The notes: generated from the sequence alone by a model not told the origin. Counted from the first letter of the stretch, positions 28,486 through 36,836 are shown. The stretch: DNA of 64,000 nucleotides from Pedobacter sp. Leaf176 (GCF_001424305.1 NZ_LMPD01000001.1:248001-312000), one strand, 5' to 3'. Made by a program: numbers and translations.

Positions 28486-29913
28486 ATGATAAAAGAACAA
28501 ATTTCTGTTTTCGATATTTTTAAAATTGGCATCGGTCCCTCAAGTTCGCACACGCTTGGTCCGTGGCGTGCTGCCCAGCAATTTACCGCTTCGCTTCAAG
28601 AAAATAGTCTTTTAGATGATGTGGAGCTGGTGAAAATATTACTTTATGGCTCGCTTGCAAAGACCGGCAAAGGCCACGGAACGGATGTTGCTATTTTACT
28701 AGGTTTAACGGGTGCCGATCCGGTAACTTTCGATGTTGATGCAGTTACACCAACTTTTGAAGCCATTCAAAATAATAAAAAACTTAATCTGGCGGGGCAT
28801 GTAATCATCGATTTTGATTACAGCAATGATTTCCTTTTCCTGTTTGCAGAAAGTCTTCCATTTCATCCAAATGCGGTCACTTTTCAGGCGCTCCTGAAAA
28901 ACGGTAAAGCGTATTCAGAAACCTATTATTCTATTGGTGGTGGCTTTGTGGTTAAAGATGGTGAAGATAATAACCAGAAAGCACAGGTCGATTTGCCTTT
29001 TCCGATAGATAAAGCCAAAGAACTTTTACACTGGTGTTTGTCGACCGGCTTAAAGGTGAGTGAAATTGTTATGGAAAATGAACTTGCCTGGCGACCTGAA
29101 GCGGAGACTAAAAGCCGAATCCTACAGCACTTTGCGGTGATGAGAGATTGTATCTATCGGGGCTGTCATACGACTGGTTTTTTACCCGGGGGCCTTGATG
29201 TTGCGCGCAGAGCATTTCCTTTGAATAAGCGTTTGATAGGCAAAAGCGAATACCACGACTACACTTCCTGGGTCGAGGCGATTAGAAAAGGAGGAAATGG
29301 CTTTAATTATATTTTAGATTGGGTAAGCTGTTTTGCATTAGCCGTTAACGAAGAAAATGCCTCTTTTGGCCGGGTGGTAACCGCTCCAACAAATGGTGCT
29401 GCGGGTGTAATTCCAGCGGTTTTGCAATATTTGATTACCTTTTGCGACGGCTACTCTGACGATAAAATAATTCAGTTTATAGCCTGTGCTTCAGAAATAG
29501 GAAGTATTTTCAAAAAAGGCGCAACAATTTCGGCTGCAATGGGGGGATGCCAGGCAGAAATTGGCGTATCCTCTGCTATGGCTGCTGCGGCGTTAACCGA
29601 ATGTTTAGGGGGTTCGCAACGCCAGGTTTTAATGGCTGCTGAAATAGCCATGGAACACCATTTAGGTTTAACCTGCGACCCGATTGGCGGGCTTGTTCAG
29701 ATCCCTTGCATAGAAAGGAATACAATGGGTGCAATTAAGGCAATTACGGCCAGTCAGTTGGCCCTGCAAAGCAATCCTGATAAGGCAAAAGTTAGTTTAG
29801 ATGCAGTGGTAAATACCATGTGGGAAACCGCTTTGGATATGAATGCCAAATACAAAGAAACTTCAGATGGCGGCCTGGCTACGAATATTCCAATTAGTTT
29901 GCCGGAGTGTTAA
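28486..29913 (+). CDS. sdaA: L-serine ammonia-lyase (iron-sulfur, single-chain)
   Basis: A 475-residue enzyme that deaminates L-serine to pyruvate using a 4Fe-4S cluster. The beta-domain start [23 protein letters not shown] is diagnostic. The alpha part contains the conserved [31 protein letters not shown] and [22 protein letters not shown], which include the cluster cysteines. The length and single-chain form match SdaA of Gram-negative bacteria. A TAGCTTTG box at 28462-28469 could be its -7 element, but no good -33 box was seen. Confidence 0.95.
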   Translation: MIKEQISVFDIFKIGIGPSSSHTLGPWRAAQQFTASLQENSLLDDVELVKILLYGSLAKTGKGHGTDVAILLGLTGADPVTFDVDAVTPTFEAIQNNKKLNLAGHVIIDFDYSNDFLFLFAESLPFHPNAVTFQALLKNGKAYSETYYSIGGGFVVKDGEDNNQKAQVDLPFPIDKAKELLHWCLSTGLKVSEIVMENELAWRPEAETKSRILQHFAVMRDCIYRGCHTTGFLPGGLDVARRAFPLNKRLIGKSEYHDYTSWVEAIRKGGNGFNYILDWVSCFALAVNEENASFGRVVTAPTNGAAGVIPAVLQYLITFCDGYSDDKIIQFIACASEIGSIFKKGATISAAMGGCQAEIGVSSAMAAAALTECLGGSQRQVLMAAEIAMEHHLGLTCDPIGGLVQIPCIERNTMGAIKAITASQLALQSNPDKAKVSLDAVVNTMWETALDMNAKYKETSDGGLATNIPISLPEC

Positions 29914-29916
29914 TTT

Positions 29917-30047
29917 GTTTTTACCAACTAAGACACCTTGGTTCACCTAAGAAACAACAGCTTGTAACCAATCTACTTAAAGAATGTAACCAAAAAACGG
30001 TTATTAATTTTTTAATTCCATTGTGTTCACTGTGCCTTTGTGGTTTA
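29917..30047. repeat. Composite micro-repeat after sdaA
   Basis: TTACCAACTAAGACACCTTGGTTCA (29920-29945) is a diverged copy of the CACCTTAGACACCTAAGGTTCA element found at 34122-34146 and inverted near 39785. It is followed at about 30018-30047 by a CATTGTGTTCACTGTGCCTTTGTGGT micro-repeat. A small plus-strand ORF over this stretch is not credible. Confidence 0.55.
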
Positions 30048-30117
30048 GGCGTGGTATCCAACTTATATTTTCTTAAATGCCTTATATGGCAAAACCTTCA
30101 TACTATTTGTAGTTACC

Positions 30118-31029
30118 TTAAACCAAACCGGAATAAATCAACACCAACCACCAAACTCCGGTAGTAACAAACGACAATAAAATCCCTATGCCGACCACCA
30201 GATTAGAAACTCTGGGGTTCAAATTATACTGATCAGCTACTACACCTGCGGTTAATAGTGTAGGCATTGCCATTTCGAAAATGGTTATCCTGGTTACCAT
30301 TCCACTTATGCCTAAAAACACGGCGATAATCAAAATAGTAAGCGGAGCTAGAATCAACTTATACAATAAAGCGAAGCTGATGTGTTTTAGCTCGCTTAAC
30401 CAACCGCCAAATTTCAATTGTAAGCCAATAGAAAACAATGCCAGCGGACCAACAGTTCCTGCCAGTTTATCAAAGAGCACATTTAAGGAAGATAAGTTCA
30501 GGTATCGCGGTAAAGTTAAAGCTAATAAACAGCCAATCAGGGGAGGGAATGTGAATAATTTTTTGAGTACCAGTTTCGCACTCAATTGCTGTTGCTGAGA
30601 AGAACGGATGGCAACTACAATTCCTATAGTAGACAACAAAGTAAAAGTAACCTGATCGCAGATTATTGCAATGGCCAGTTCCTTTTCACTGAAATAAGCG
30701 ATAATCAACGGAAAACCAATAAATGAAGTGTTGCTTAATGAGCTCACTAATTTTAAGCCACCAGAAGTTGCCATGCTCATTCTGGTAAATCTCGAATAAA
30801 TAGTAATAAAGATCCAGCCCAGAATCCAGACACAAATGGGTGCTAAAGCAGGAAATAGTAAATCTTTTGTCCACGTAATATGTGGAAGATATTTAAAGGA
30901 AACTGCCGGAAGTGCGATGTAGATTATCCAGGCGTTAATGCTTTTATGTGCGTCTTTTGGTAAAGTTTTGCTTTTGCGAAAGAGTATTCCGGCCAGGATG
31001 CATAAACCGATTAGAATGAAATTTGCCAT
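30118..31029 (-). CDS. AEC family transporter (auxin efflux carrier / malate permease type)
   Basis: The protein has 303 residues if started at the ATG at 31029 (MANFILIGLCILAGILF). This puts the first membrane helix at the N-terminus, as usual, and avoids overlap with the helicase gene; the longer in-frame extension to 31188 is unlikely. About ten hydrophobic helices are in two sets of five. Motifs include NAWIIYIALPAVSFKYLP near the start and LSNTSFIGFPLI in the fourth helix, both typical of AEC carriers. The substrate cannot be told from sequence; family members move organic acids or amino-acid derivatives. Confidence 0.88.
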   Translation of the reverse strand: MANFILIGLCILAGILFRKSKTLPKDAHKSINAWIIYIALPAVSFKYLPHITWTKDLLFPALAPICVWILGWIFITIYSRFTRMSMATSGGLKLVSSLSNTSFIGFPLIIAYFSEKELAIAIICDQVTFTLLSTIGIVVAIRSSQQQQLSAKLVLKKLFTFPPLIGCLLALTLPRYLNLSSLNVLFDKLAGTVGPLALFSIGLQLKFGGWLSELKHISFALLYKLILAPLTILIIAVFLGISGMVTRITIFEMAMPTLLTAGVVADQYNLNPRVSNLVVGIGILLSFVTTGVWWLVLIYSGLV

Positions 31030-31096
31030 GGATTTGTGCAAAGATAATGATAAAAGAAAAACGCCAATCAGATATTCTGTTGGCGCTTTGATCCAT

Positions 31097-32356
31097 TTAA
31101 CTATTGGTACTCGGTTTTGGCTTTTTTTTGTGCCAAACCTTTTTCTTCCCGTTGTTCCTTGATTGTTGTGGCTTTTTTTCTTCCACATGTGTTATTTCCA
31201 TTGCTGAAATGTGCTCCGGCAAAGTCATCCGTGGAACTGGTTTCTCAATCAGTTTCTCGATATTTTCAAATTTGCGCTTATCTCTCCCGTTTACGAGCGT
31301 AATTGCTGTGCCTTTTGTCTCTGCCCTTGCAGTTCTGCCAATCCGATGTACATAATCTGCTGGGTCGCCGGGAACATCATAATTGATTACCAAATCGACA
31401 CCTTCAACGTCTATTCCACGCGATAAAACATCGGTCCCAATAATAATTGGTAACCTCCTGTTTTTAAAAGCCAGTAGAATATCTTCGCGCTCTTTTTGTC
31501 CCAGATCGGAATGGAAGGCATCTGCCTTAATACCCAAACTTTTGAAAGTCTTGTATAAAGCTTTAACCTTTTCCTTTGTAGAGGCAAAAATGATTGCGCT
31601 TTTATAGGTCCCGTCTTTAAAAATATCTGTTAATAAAGCCTGTTTTTGTTGATCGTGAATATTGTAGGCCTGCTGGTCAATTCCTTCCGCTGGTTTTGCA
31701 ATGGAGATGGTAATCTGCTTCGGCTCATTTAAAATGGTGCCCGCCATTTTTCTGATTTTTGGCGCCATCGTAGCGGAAAACAAAAGGGTTTGACGTTTTT
31801 TGGGAAGGTAACTCACAATGCGCATAATGTCATCATAAAAGCCCATATCCAACATCCTGTCGGCCTCATCCAGAATTAAGTGCTGTAAATGCTCCAGTTT
31901 CAAAACACCTGAAGAAAGGTGAGCCATCAGTCGACCGGGTGTTGCAATGATCACATCAACACCCTCACGCATAGAGCGTTTCTGCTGTTCGTAAGCTATG
32001 CCGTCTCCGCCACCATAAACCGCAAGCGAACTGATATTAGTAAAATAAGCAAGTGCTTCTACCTGCAAATCAATTTGTTGGGCAAGCTCACGCGTGGGGG
32101 CTAAAATCAGGGTGTTATTGTGCCTGTCTTTCGCCCTCATAATTTTATCCATTACCGGAAGTAAATAGCTGGCCGTTTTTCCTGTTCCAGTTTGCGCGCA
32201 GGCAATCAGGTCGTGATTATCTAAAATTACAGGAATGGCTTGTTCTTGTATCGGAGTAGCACTTTTATACCCCATCGCCATTAGGCCTTCATGTAAGTCG
32301 GGGTTAAAATTAAAGTCGTTAAAATTCAATCTGTTATGTTTATATATTTTAGGCAA
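31097..32356 (-). CDS. DEAD-box RNA helicase
   Basis: A 419-residue ATP-dependent RNA helicase with all core motifs: Q motif (GYKSATPIQEQAIP), motif I AQTGTGKT, Ia PTRELAQQ, II DEAD, III SAT, IV/V (IIFASTKEK, TDVLSRGIDVEGVDLVINYD) and VI HRIGRTARAE. A short basic tail (QQSRNNGKKKVWHKKKPKP) probably aids RNA binding. It is of the RhlE/CsdA-like general class, acting in ribosome assembly or RNA decay, often at low temperature. The exact subfamily is not resolved. Confidence 0.94.
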   Translation of the reverse strand: MPKIYKHNRLNFNDFNFNPDLHEGLMAMGYKSATPIQEQAIPVILDNHDLIACAQTGTGKTASYLLPVMDKIMRAKDRHNNTLILAPTRELAQQIDLQVEALAYFTNISSLAVYGGGDGIAYEQQKRSMREGVDVIIATPGRLMAHLSSGVLKLEHLQHLILDEADRMLDMGFYDDIMRIVSYLPKKRQTLLFSATMAPKIRKMAGTILNEPKQITISIAKPAEGIDQQAYNIHDQQKQALLTDIFKDGTYKSAIIFASTKEKVKALYKTFKSLGIKADAFHSDLGQKEREDILLAFKNRRLPIIIGTDVLSRGIDVEGVDLVINYDVPGDPADYVHRIGRTARAETKGTAITLVNGRDKRKFENIEKLIEKPVPRMTLPEHISAMEITHVEEKKPQQSRNNGKKKVWHKKKPKPSTNS

Positions 32357-32595
32357 AAGTACCTTAAAATACGGCGAATAGCAAACCCGAGTTTAAACTC
32401 AGTATGTTTAATGATTTTGAAAAGCAATGTTCCATGTAAATCGGTTGTAAGGGAAAAGATTGCATTTACGATTTTTGTCAGAGTTGGTGTTTGGAAACGT
32501 CGCAAATTGAGTTCGGTTTTCCGTGTATTCTTTGTTTCCGTGGCGAACACCATTGTGTTCTCCGTGTCTTTGTGGTAAATAGTAATCGTTGAACT
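32357..32595. repeat. Intergenic stretch with GTGTTCTCCGTGTCTTTGTGG micro-repeat
   Basis: No gene is supported here; the short ORFs on both strands lack codon bias or family likeness. At about 32517-32576 the sequence is built from TTCCGTGTATTCTTTG, TTTCCGTGGCG and TTGTGTTCTCCGTGTCTTTGTGG. It is the same style of TTCCGTG/CTTTGTGG micro-repeat as at 30018, 34184 and 42854. Confidence 0.5.
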
Positions 32596-32627
32596 CAAAA
32601 AAGCCCAGACTGCAAACAATCCGGGCC
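32596..32627 (-). terminator. Intrinsic terminator after the Hsp20 gene
   Basis: On the minus strand GCCCGGA and TCTGGGC form a stem (one G-U pair) around a loop rich in T and G, followed by TTTTTT. It lies 24 bases past the Hsp20 stop. Confidence 0.7.
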
Positions 32628-32650
32628 TCAGAAATTATAATAGACAAAAC

Positions 32651-33094
32651 TTAGTTCACTGCAATATCTTTCGCAGGTATGTTCGTTTCGGGGTTTTTAG
32701 GAAGTGTAATTTTTAAAATTCCATCGGCATATTTGGCTGATATAATTTCGCTGAGCACTTTTCCGTTTAATGCGAAGGCCCTTTCAAAGGCCCCATTGCT
32801 GTATTCTCTTCTGCTAAATCTGGAAGCAGATGCCAGATGCTCTTTTGGTATGTAGGTGATTGTTAACACATCATCTTTTGTTACCACTTTCAAATATTCT
32901 TTTACCAAAGCTGGTGCGAAAAGGTGAATGATGTAACTATCTTCGGTTTCCTCAATGTTAACAGGCACGCGTCTAATCCCGTGACCAAACATACCCTCCG
33001 CATGGCGTGCAAATTTCCCGTGGTGATGACCACCAAATCTTCCGCCCCAGCGGCTGTTCATTTTGCCTGAATGGCATCTATTTTCGTTGTACAT
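32651..33094 (-). CDS. Hsp20/alpha-crystallin small heat-shock protein
   Basis: A 147-residue protein. A His/Gly/Arg-rich N-terminus (about 1-40, with GGHHHGKF) precedes an alpha-crystallin domain (RVPVNIEETEDSYIIHLFAP to ADGILKITLPK) and a short C-terminal tail (PAKDIAVN) carrying an I-x-V-type contact. It holds unfolding proteins in large oligomers. It lies downstream of an ECF sigma factor and small envelope proteins on the same strand, so it may belong to an envelope or metal stress response (inference). A terminator follows. Confidence 0.92.
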   Translation of the reverse strand: MYNENRCHSGKMNSRWGGRFGGHHHGKFARHAEGMFGHGIRRVPVNIEETEDSYIIHLFAPALVKEYLKVVTKDDVLTITYIPKEHLASASRFSRREYSNGAFERAFALNGKVLSEIISAKYADGILKITLPKNPETNIPAKDIAVN

Positions 33095-33149
33095 TTTCTT
33101 AATTTTTATTTGTTGTTATTTCGTTAGTTCATCAGCCCAAGCCGATATT

Positions 33150-33533
33150 TTAATTAGAAACACCATATTCAGTTTTCGGGATTCCCAATAATTGTGTTAT
33201 GATATTTGCGTATGGATAAGCGGGAGAAAAAACCGCGTAATCGAATTTCAATCCTCTTATTTGCACCACGATATCATCTATAAGCTTCATCGGTTCCAGC
33301 AGTGCCGTAATCAAACCTGATTTAGGCTTTTGACCATCTTCGGGTTTATTGAAAACATCCAAATCTTTATTGTAAGCTTTAAAATCGGCGCCAATATTTT
33401 CTATTGGCTTTTTAAATTCATCAGAACTGAAAAACGTAACTTTTTCACCTCGGGTGATCAGCTCGCTGGCTAAACCCAAATTTGGTTGAACATCACTTTC
33501 AGACGGAACGCTTAAAAACAGAACTTTAGACAT
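33150..33533 (-). pseudogene. Truncated MGT-like glycosyltransferase, N-terminal fragment
   Basis: 127 residues matching only the N-terminal Rossmann part of UGT/MGT-type glycosyltransferases: VLFLSVPSESDVQPNLGLASELITRGEKVTFF is the family's opening with LGL.SEL..RGE.V. FDYAVFSPAYPYANIITQLLGIP is the first acceptor-domain helix region. Full-length enzymes have about 400 residues. The frame stops right after GIPKTEYGVSN, and the next 55 bases to the Hsp20 start show no continuation in any frame, so the nucleotide-sugar-binding half is missing. It is probably non-functional, unless the fragment acts on its own. Confidence 0.72.
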
Positions 33534-33541
33534 CAGCTTAT

Positions 33542-33772
33542 TTATTTAATGTTTGCACTATCAATTTGTGTTATCGAAGTATCAGCAGCTTTTCTGCCGT
33601 GGTGACTGAAACCGTGATTTCTATAGTGTTCACGATTGCAATCAGACTCATGATAATGTCTATTTTTAAAATCTAATCTATCACGGTAACCGTTTTGAAC
33701 TGCAAGTACGTTAAGGCTGTAAAATGTTGCTCCAGCGACAGCCATCGCTAATAATATTCTGAATGCTTTCAT
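33542..33772 (-). CDS. Small exported His-rich hypothetical protein
   Basis: 76 residues: an N-terminal hydrophobic segment (about 5-24, LLAMAVAGATFYSLNVLAV) that may be a signal peptide or anchor, then a charged, His/Tyr/Asn-rich part (HYHESDCNREHYRNHGFSHHG). I do not recognise a family. The His content suggests metal contact, without proof. It lies 8 bases before the glycosyltransferase fragment and 5 bases after the next upstream gene on the same strand. Confidence 0.6.
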   Translation of the reverse strand: MKAFRILLAMAVAGATFYSLNVLAVQNGYRDRLDFKNRHYHESDCNREHYRNHGFSHHGRKAADTSITQIDSANIK

Positions 33773-33777
33773 GGCGA

Positions 33778-34047
33778 TTAATAATTTATATTAATGTTTT
33801 GAACCGGACCATTTCCCTGAACCAATGGTTTGTACCATTGATTATCGATTGGTACTATTGGAGGATAGTAATTGCCAAATCCCTCAAACTTGTTCGCAAA
33901 ATGGCGGTGTCTTCTGCCTCTGAAAACCATTCTGAATACAAAACCGATTATCATTATGGCGAAGATAAATTTGAATATAAATGGTATGAAGAAAGCGACT
34001 GCACCAAGTACAATCCCAAATCCTATTGATTTTAATATTTGTTTCAT
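33778..34047 (-). CDS. Small membrane protein, hypothetical
   Basis: 89 residues with a long hydrophobic region (about 6-42) that could form one or two helices, an Arg/His-rich turn (RGRRHRHF), and a Pro/Asn/Gln-rich soluble tail. No family was recognised. It starts a small same-strand group with the His-rich protein and the truncated glycosyltransferase. It is separated from the sigma-factor operon by a terminator and a repeat-filled gap. Confidence 0.6.
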   Translation of the reverse strand: MKQILKSIGFGIVLGAVAFFIPFIFKFIFAIMIIGFVFRMVFRGRRHRHFANKFEGFGNYYPPIVPIDNQWYKPLVQGNGPVQNININY

Positions 34048-34116
34048 TTTTAATTTCTTGTTATTTAATAGGGTAGACGGAGGAAGATTAGTTTTACTTT
34101 AAAAAAAATTGAAAAT

Positions 34117-34248
34117 GTTTTTACCACCTTAGACACCTAAGGTTCAGGGAAATTGCTTTTAAAACATTGGTAAAAATTACTTAGCCACGGAAGCACAGAA
34201 ATCACGGAGGAGATTAAAGTTTTTCCGTGTTTTTCGTGCTTCCGTGGC
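34117..34248. repeat. Composite repeat: CTTAGACACCTAAGG element plus GCCACGGAAGCAC inverted repeat
   Basis: The segment 34117-34168 (core CACCTTAGACACCTAAGG) is the reverse complement, with few changes, of 39757-39808. Next to it GCCACGGAAGCAC (34184-34196) pairs perfectly with GTGCTTCCGTGGC (34236-34248). The inner flanks also pair partly, giving a hairpin of about 65 bases. No coding potential was seen. Confidence 0.7.
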
Positions 34249-34349
34249 AAACATAATGCTTAGGCATGCGCAGAAAGAGGAAGATTAGCAGAGAAAAGTT
34301 AAAACCGATTTCCCTGACCTAAGATCACCTCAATTTGTGAATGTTAATA

Positions 34350-34441
34350 AGGAAGGTTGAGGGGGAGGTGGGTTTAACCCGAAGCCTATCCGCCAGGAAA
34401 AGAACACCCCGCCCTACGGGCACACCTCTGAAAGAGGGGAA
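34350..34441. repeat. C/G-rich palindromic repeat element, diverged copy
   Basis: AGGTTGAGGGGGAGGTGGG at the left and CACCTCTGAAAGAGGGGAATT at the right frame a GC-rich middle (CGCCAGGAAAAGAACACC, CCCTACGGG). The style matches the miaB element and the fabD leader element, but the copy is more diverged. It fills part of a 484-base gap without genes. Confidence 0.45.
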
Positions 34442-34499
34442 TTAGAAATCGCAGAAGTAACAAATTAAGATGATAACCGTTTTCGAAAAACAACACCCA

Positions 34500-34526
34500 T
34501 AAAAAATGCCAGCTTTTCAACTGGCA
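34500..34526 (-). terminator. Intrinsic terminator of the ECF sigma operon
   Basis: On the minus strand TGCCAGTTGAAAAGCTGGCATTTTTT forms a 6-pair stem with an 8-base loop and a T tail, 6 bases past the stop of the 34532-34885 gene. Confidence 0.85.
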
Positions 34527-34531
34527 CCAAA

Positions 34532-34885
34532 TTATTCTTTATTGCGGTGTCCCCAGCCACCGCATCTTCGTTTATATTCTTCTTTAAACTTTGCGCGTTC
34601 TTCTTCATTCATACTTTGCCATTTCGATCGCATGCCCATAGCCTTTTCGCGGAAACGATTATTGCCGGCACCTTTATTAAAATTACCAAAAAGCAATCGG
34701 CATAAAACCAAAAGTCCAAGCGCCTGCCAAAAATTTAACCGACTGGCATGTGTAACTTCTGGTAAAATCCAATTCCACAAATACATTACAATAAAACCCA
34801 ACGCAGTAGCAATTAACGCCACCACAGGTAAAAAGAAAATGAACTTCTTGCCTTTACTAAACTTTCTATTTCTCATTTCCTGCAA
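34532..34885 (-). CDS. Membrane protein linked to ECF sigma factor
   Basis: 117 residues. A basic N-terminus precedes two hydrophobic helices (about 17-40 and 50-68), then a basic, highly charged cytoplasmic-type tail (WQSMNEEERAKFKEEYKRRCGG). It begins two bases after the stop of the sigma factor gene and ends at a terminator, so the pair is an operon. The position suggests an anti-sigma or sensory role, but no zinc anti-sigma (HxxxCxxC) motif is present. The start may be the later ATG (MRNRKFSKG). Confidence 0.7.
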   Translation of the reverse strand: MQEMRNRKFSKGKKFIFFLPVVALIATALGFIVMYLWNWILPEVTHASRLNFWQALGLLVLCRLLFGNFNKGAGNNRFREKAMGMRSKWQSMNEEERAKFKEEYKRRCGGWGHRNKE

Positions 34886-34887
34886 AA

Positions 34888-35439
34888 TTAATAGTTAATA
34901 AATTCCTGATATAAATTTTGTAAACGATTACGCAAATGTTTAACAGCGTAGCCCTTTCTTGATATTAAAGTTTTAATGTTTTCGCCTGTTTCATCGGCGA
35001 TTTCCTGGAAAGTTCTATCTTCCAATTCGTTCTGAACAAAAATATAACGTTGATTTTCGGGCAATTCCTGCAAAGCTAAAAACAACTGATCCCAAAAGAG
35101 TTTTTTTAAACTCTCCTCTTCCGGCGAAAAAGATTCTGCCAGCAAAATCTCCCTGAAATTGATTTCGCCGTCTTCATCCTCGTAGCTCAAATCCTCAATA
35201 AGTACATCTTTTTGCTTCCGATACTTATCGGTAATCTTATTTCTGGCCACCCGATACAACCATCCGCTAATCTGCTCAATGGTTCCTGCCTCTGGCTGGT
35301 TGCTCAACTGATACCAAACATCCTGCAAAATGTCTTCCGCGTCCTCATCCGTATTCACCCGACCTCGAATGAAACTGAATAAACGCTTACCATAACTGGC
35401 AACCGTAGAAATGATATTTTGAGGTTCGTTTGTCGGCAA
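34888..35439 (-). CDS. ECF-type RNA polymerase sigma factor
   Basis: 183 residues. Region 2 has DEDAEDILQDVWYQL and the conserved WLYRVARNKITDKYRK. Region 4 has ALQELPENQRYIFVQNELEDRTFQEIADETGENIKTLISRKGYAVKHLR with a clear helix-turn-helix. It directs RNA polymerase to a specific promoter set. The partner gene two bases downstream encodes a small membrane protein, suggesting membrane-signal control. Its targets cannot be read from the sequence. Confidence 0.92.
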   Translation of the reverse strand: MPTNEPQNIISTVASYGKRLFSFIRGRVNTDEDAEDILQDVWYQLSNQPEAGTIEQISGWLYRVARNKITDKYRKQKDVLIEDLSYEDEDGEINFREILLAESFSPEEESLKKLFWDQLFLALQELPENQRYIFVQNELEDRTFQEIADETGENIKTLISRKGYAVKHLRNRLQNLYQEFINY

Positions 35440-35756
35440 AACTTTTTGTTTGATAACTCCGTAAACGGATGATAATCAATATTACTTTAAAATTTGCTAA
35501 ATTTTTTACTGAATAGCCGAGTTTTGCTGAGGAGGCCATCGTAAGGCATGTTTTTAAGGAAATTAAAGGCAGCAGTTCTTGGTAAAATTAGCCCTGCTTT
35601 TCGTTTCAATCCATGCTCGTACCCGCTTGCGGGCTTTTCATTGCAATCAGGTTTAACTACCACAAACTGTGCAAGCAACTCGCATTGTAAACCCCAGCAT
35701 TGCTTACAATATTTTGGAAGATTAATCCGAATGAACATTTCTTCGGTATATAAGTT
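35440..35756. other. Long non-coding leader or repeat upstream of the ECF sigma gene
   Basis: About 320 bases with overlapping but unconvincing small ORFs on both strands. CCCGCTTGCGGG (around 35615-35632) is a perfect hairpin followed by CTTTTC, terminator-like on the plus strand. The minus-strand translation (YEHGLKRKAGLILP) resembles short predicted peptides I recall from other genomes of this group, which would suggest a dispersed DNA or RNA element rather than a protein. This is recollection, not a search result. Confidence 0.35.
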
Positions 35757-36689
35757 TTACTTCAAGGCCCCTGTCGGATTGATTCCCTTATCGACTACCA
35801 ATTTACTGTTTCTGCTTAAATCAGAAACATAAATCTTATTTTGAGTGGAAGGCTTTTCCGAACCACTGTAAAAAATTCTATCATCAGCGGTTACAAAAAC
35901 GTAGGGAACATTCATGCCTACTGGGGAAATTCTATCGACTTTCTTGCTGGCTAAATCTAAAATATATACTGCTTCAGCCTGACCAATCGAGCCATCGTTA
36001 TTGCCAGCGTTAAAAATTAATTTCTGACCATCCTTAGTATAAAAGAAACGATCATTTCTTGCGATTTTAAAATCCTTACCAATTAAGCTCAAAATAGATT
36101 TTGTATCAATCAATTTCCCAGAAATATCAAAAGTATAAAGGTTAATTAAATCCTGTCCGATAATTTCTTTTTCGTTTTTCCAGGTTGGCGAATAAGCATT
36201 AATTTTCGGTCCGCCATCCAACATTACAAAACCCGTATTATCGGTTTTAATAACGCCAATTTTAAATATGTTTTTGCTCTTTAAAATGTTAAACGCAATC
36301 GCCGTTCCATTTGGCGACCAAACGGCCTGTTGGTAATCGCCACCATGTACCTGAAGTTGCAGCTGACTTTTATTTTCCATATCTGCTACCCAAATGGTTT
36401 TACGGCCGGCAGAGTCAATAACGGTATAAGCTAATTTATTTCCATCGGGTGAGATTGCCGGGTCGGTAGCACCGCCAAACGAAATCTGCTTCATGGTATC
36501 GATGCTCGTTGCTACAATTCTCCTTCCATCCTGATAGGCTAAAGCGAAATTTTTATTTCTCAAAGAAACTGTATCCAAAACCGCCTTCGTGTTTTGTTCG
36601 CCGGATTTATTTTGGCTGCAAGAAACAATTAGCGCCACACATGGAATTAAAATGGAAATAATTTTAATGCTGATTTTAGTCATATACAA
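35757..36689 (-). CDS. TolB-like beta-propeller lipoprotein
   Basis: 310 residues. The signal peptide ends in a lipobox with Cys24 (LIVSCSQN). Repeats of the WD40-like/PD40 type follow, with the signature SPDGNKLAYTV, SPNGTAIAFNIL and TKDGQKLIFNAG, giving a partial propeller of about five blades. Such proteins sit on the outer or inner membrane facing the periplasm and usually bind proteins or ligands. TolB is one member, but the rest of the Tol-Pal operon is absent here, so the role is open. Confidence 0.8.
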   Translation of the reverse strand: MYMTKISIKIISILIPCVALIVSCSQNKSGEQNTKAVLDTVSLRNKNFALAYQDGRRIVATSIDTMKQISFGGATDPAISPDGNKLAYTVIDSAGRKTIWVADMENKSQLQLQVHGGDYQQAVWSPNGTAIAFNILKSKNIFKIGVIKTDNTGFVMLDGGPKINAYSPTWKNEKEIIGQDLINLYTFDISGKLIDTKSILSLIGKDFKIARNDRFFYTKDGQKLIFNAGNNDGSIGQAEAVYILDLASKKVDRISPVGMNVPYVFVTADDRIFYSGSEKPSTQNKIYVSDLSRNSKLVVDKGINPTGALK

Positions 36690-36710
36690 TTTTACAAATA
36701 GTTTTTAAAT

Positions 36711-36746
36711 AAAAAAGATTCAGGCCCTTTTGAAACCTGAATCTTT
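36711..36746 (-). terminator. Intrinsic terminator (bidirectional) after DUF4197 gene
   Basis: AAAGATTCAGG and CCTGAATCTTT form an 11-pair stem around a loop of about 11 bases, with a T run on the minus-strand side. It lies about 90 bases past the DUF4197 stop. Confidence 0.8.
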
Positions 36747-36836
36747 AATTTATGATTTTACCAAAACTTAACTCCCTATCTTATTAGTCGCCATAGTTCG
36801 CTTCCTCACGAACCATTGGCAAATCATCGCATCCTG

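Noticed and set aside
29907..30164. 85-codon plus-strand ORF after sdaA
   Set aside because: It lies over dispersed repeats (CTTAGACACC-type and TGTGTTCAC-type) and overlaps the end of the AEC gene; no family likeness or codon bias.
35548..35832. 94-codon plus-strand ORF upstream of and into the TolB-like gene
   Set aside because: It overlaps the end of a well-supported gene on the other strand and resembles repeat-derived text; no protein evidence.
36780..36836. Open stretch of 17 codons on the minus strand after the DUF4197 stop, reading AGCDDLPMVREEANYGD
   Set aside because: It has no start codon and is in a different frame from DUF4197; it could be a gene remnant, but the piece is too short to support.
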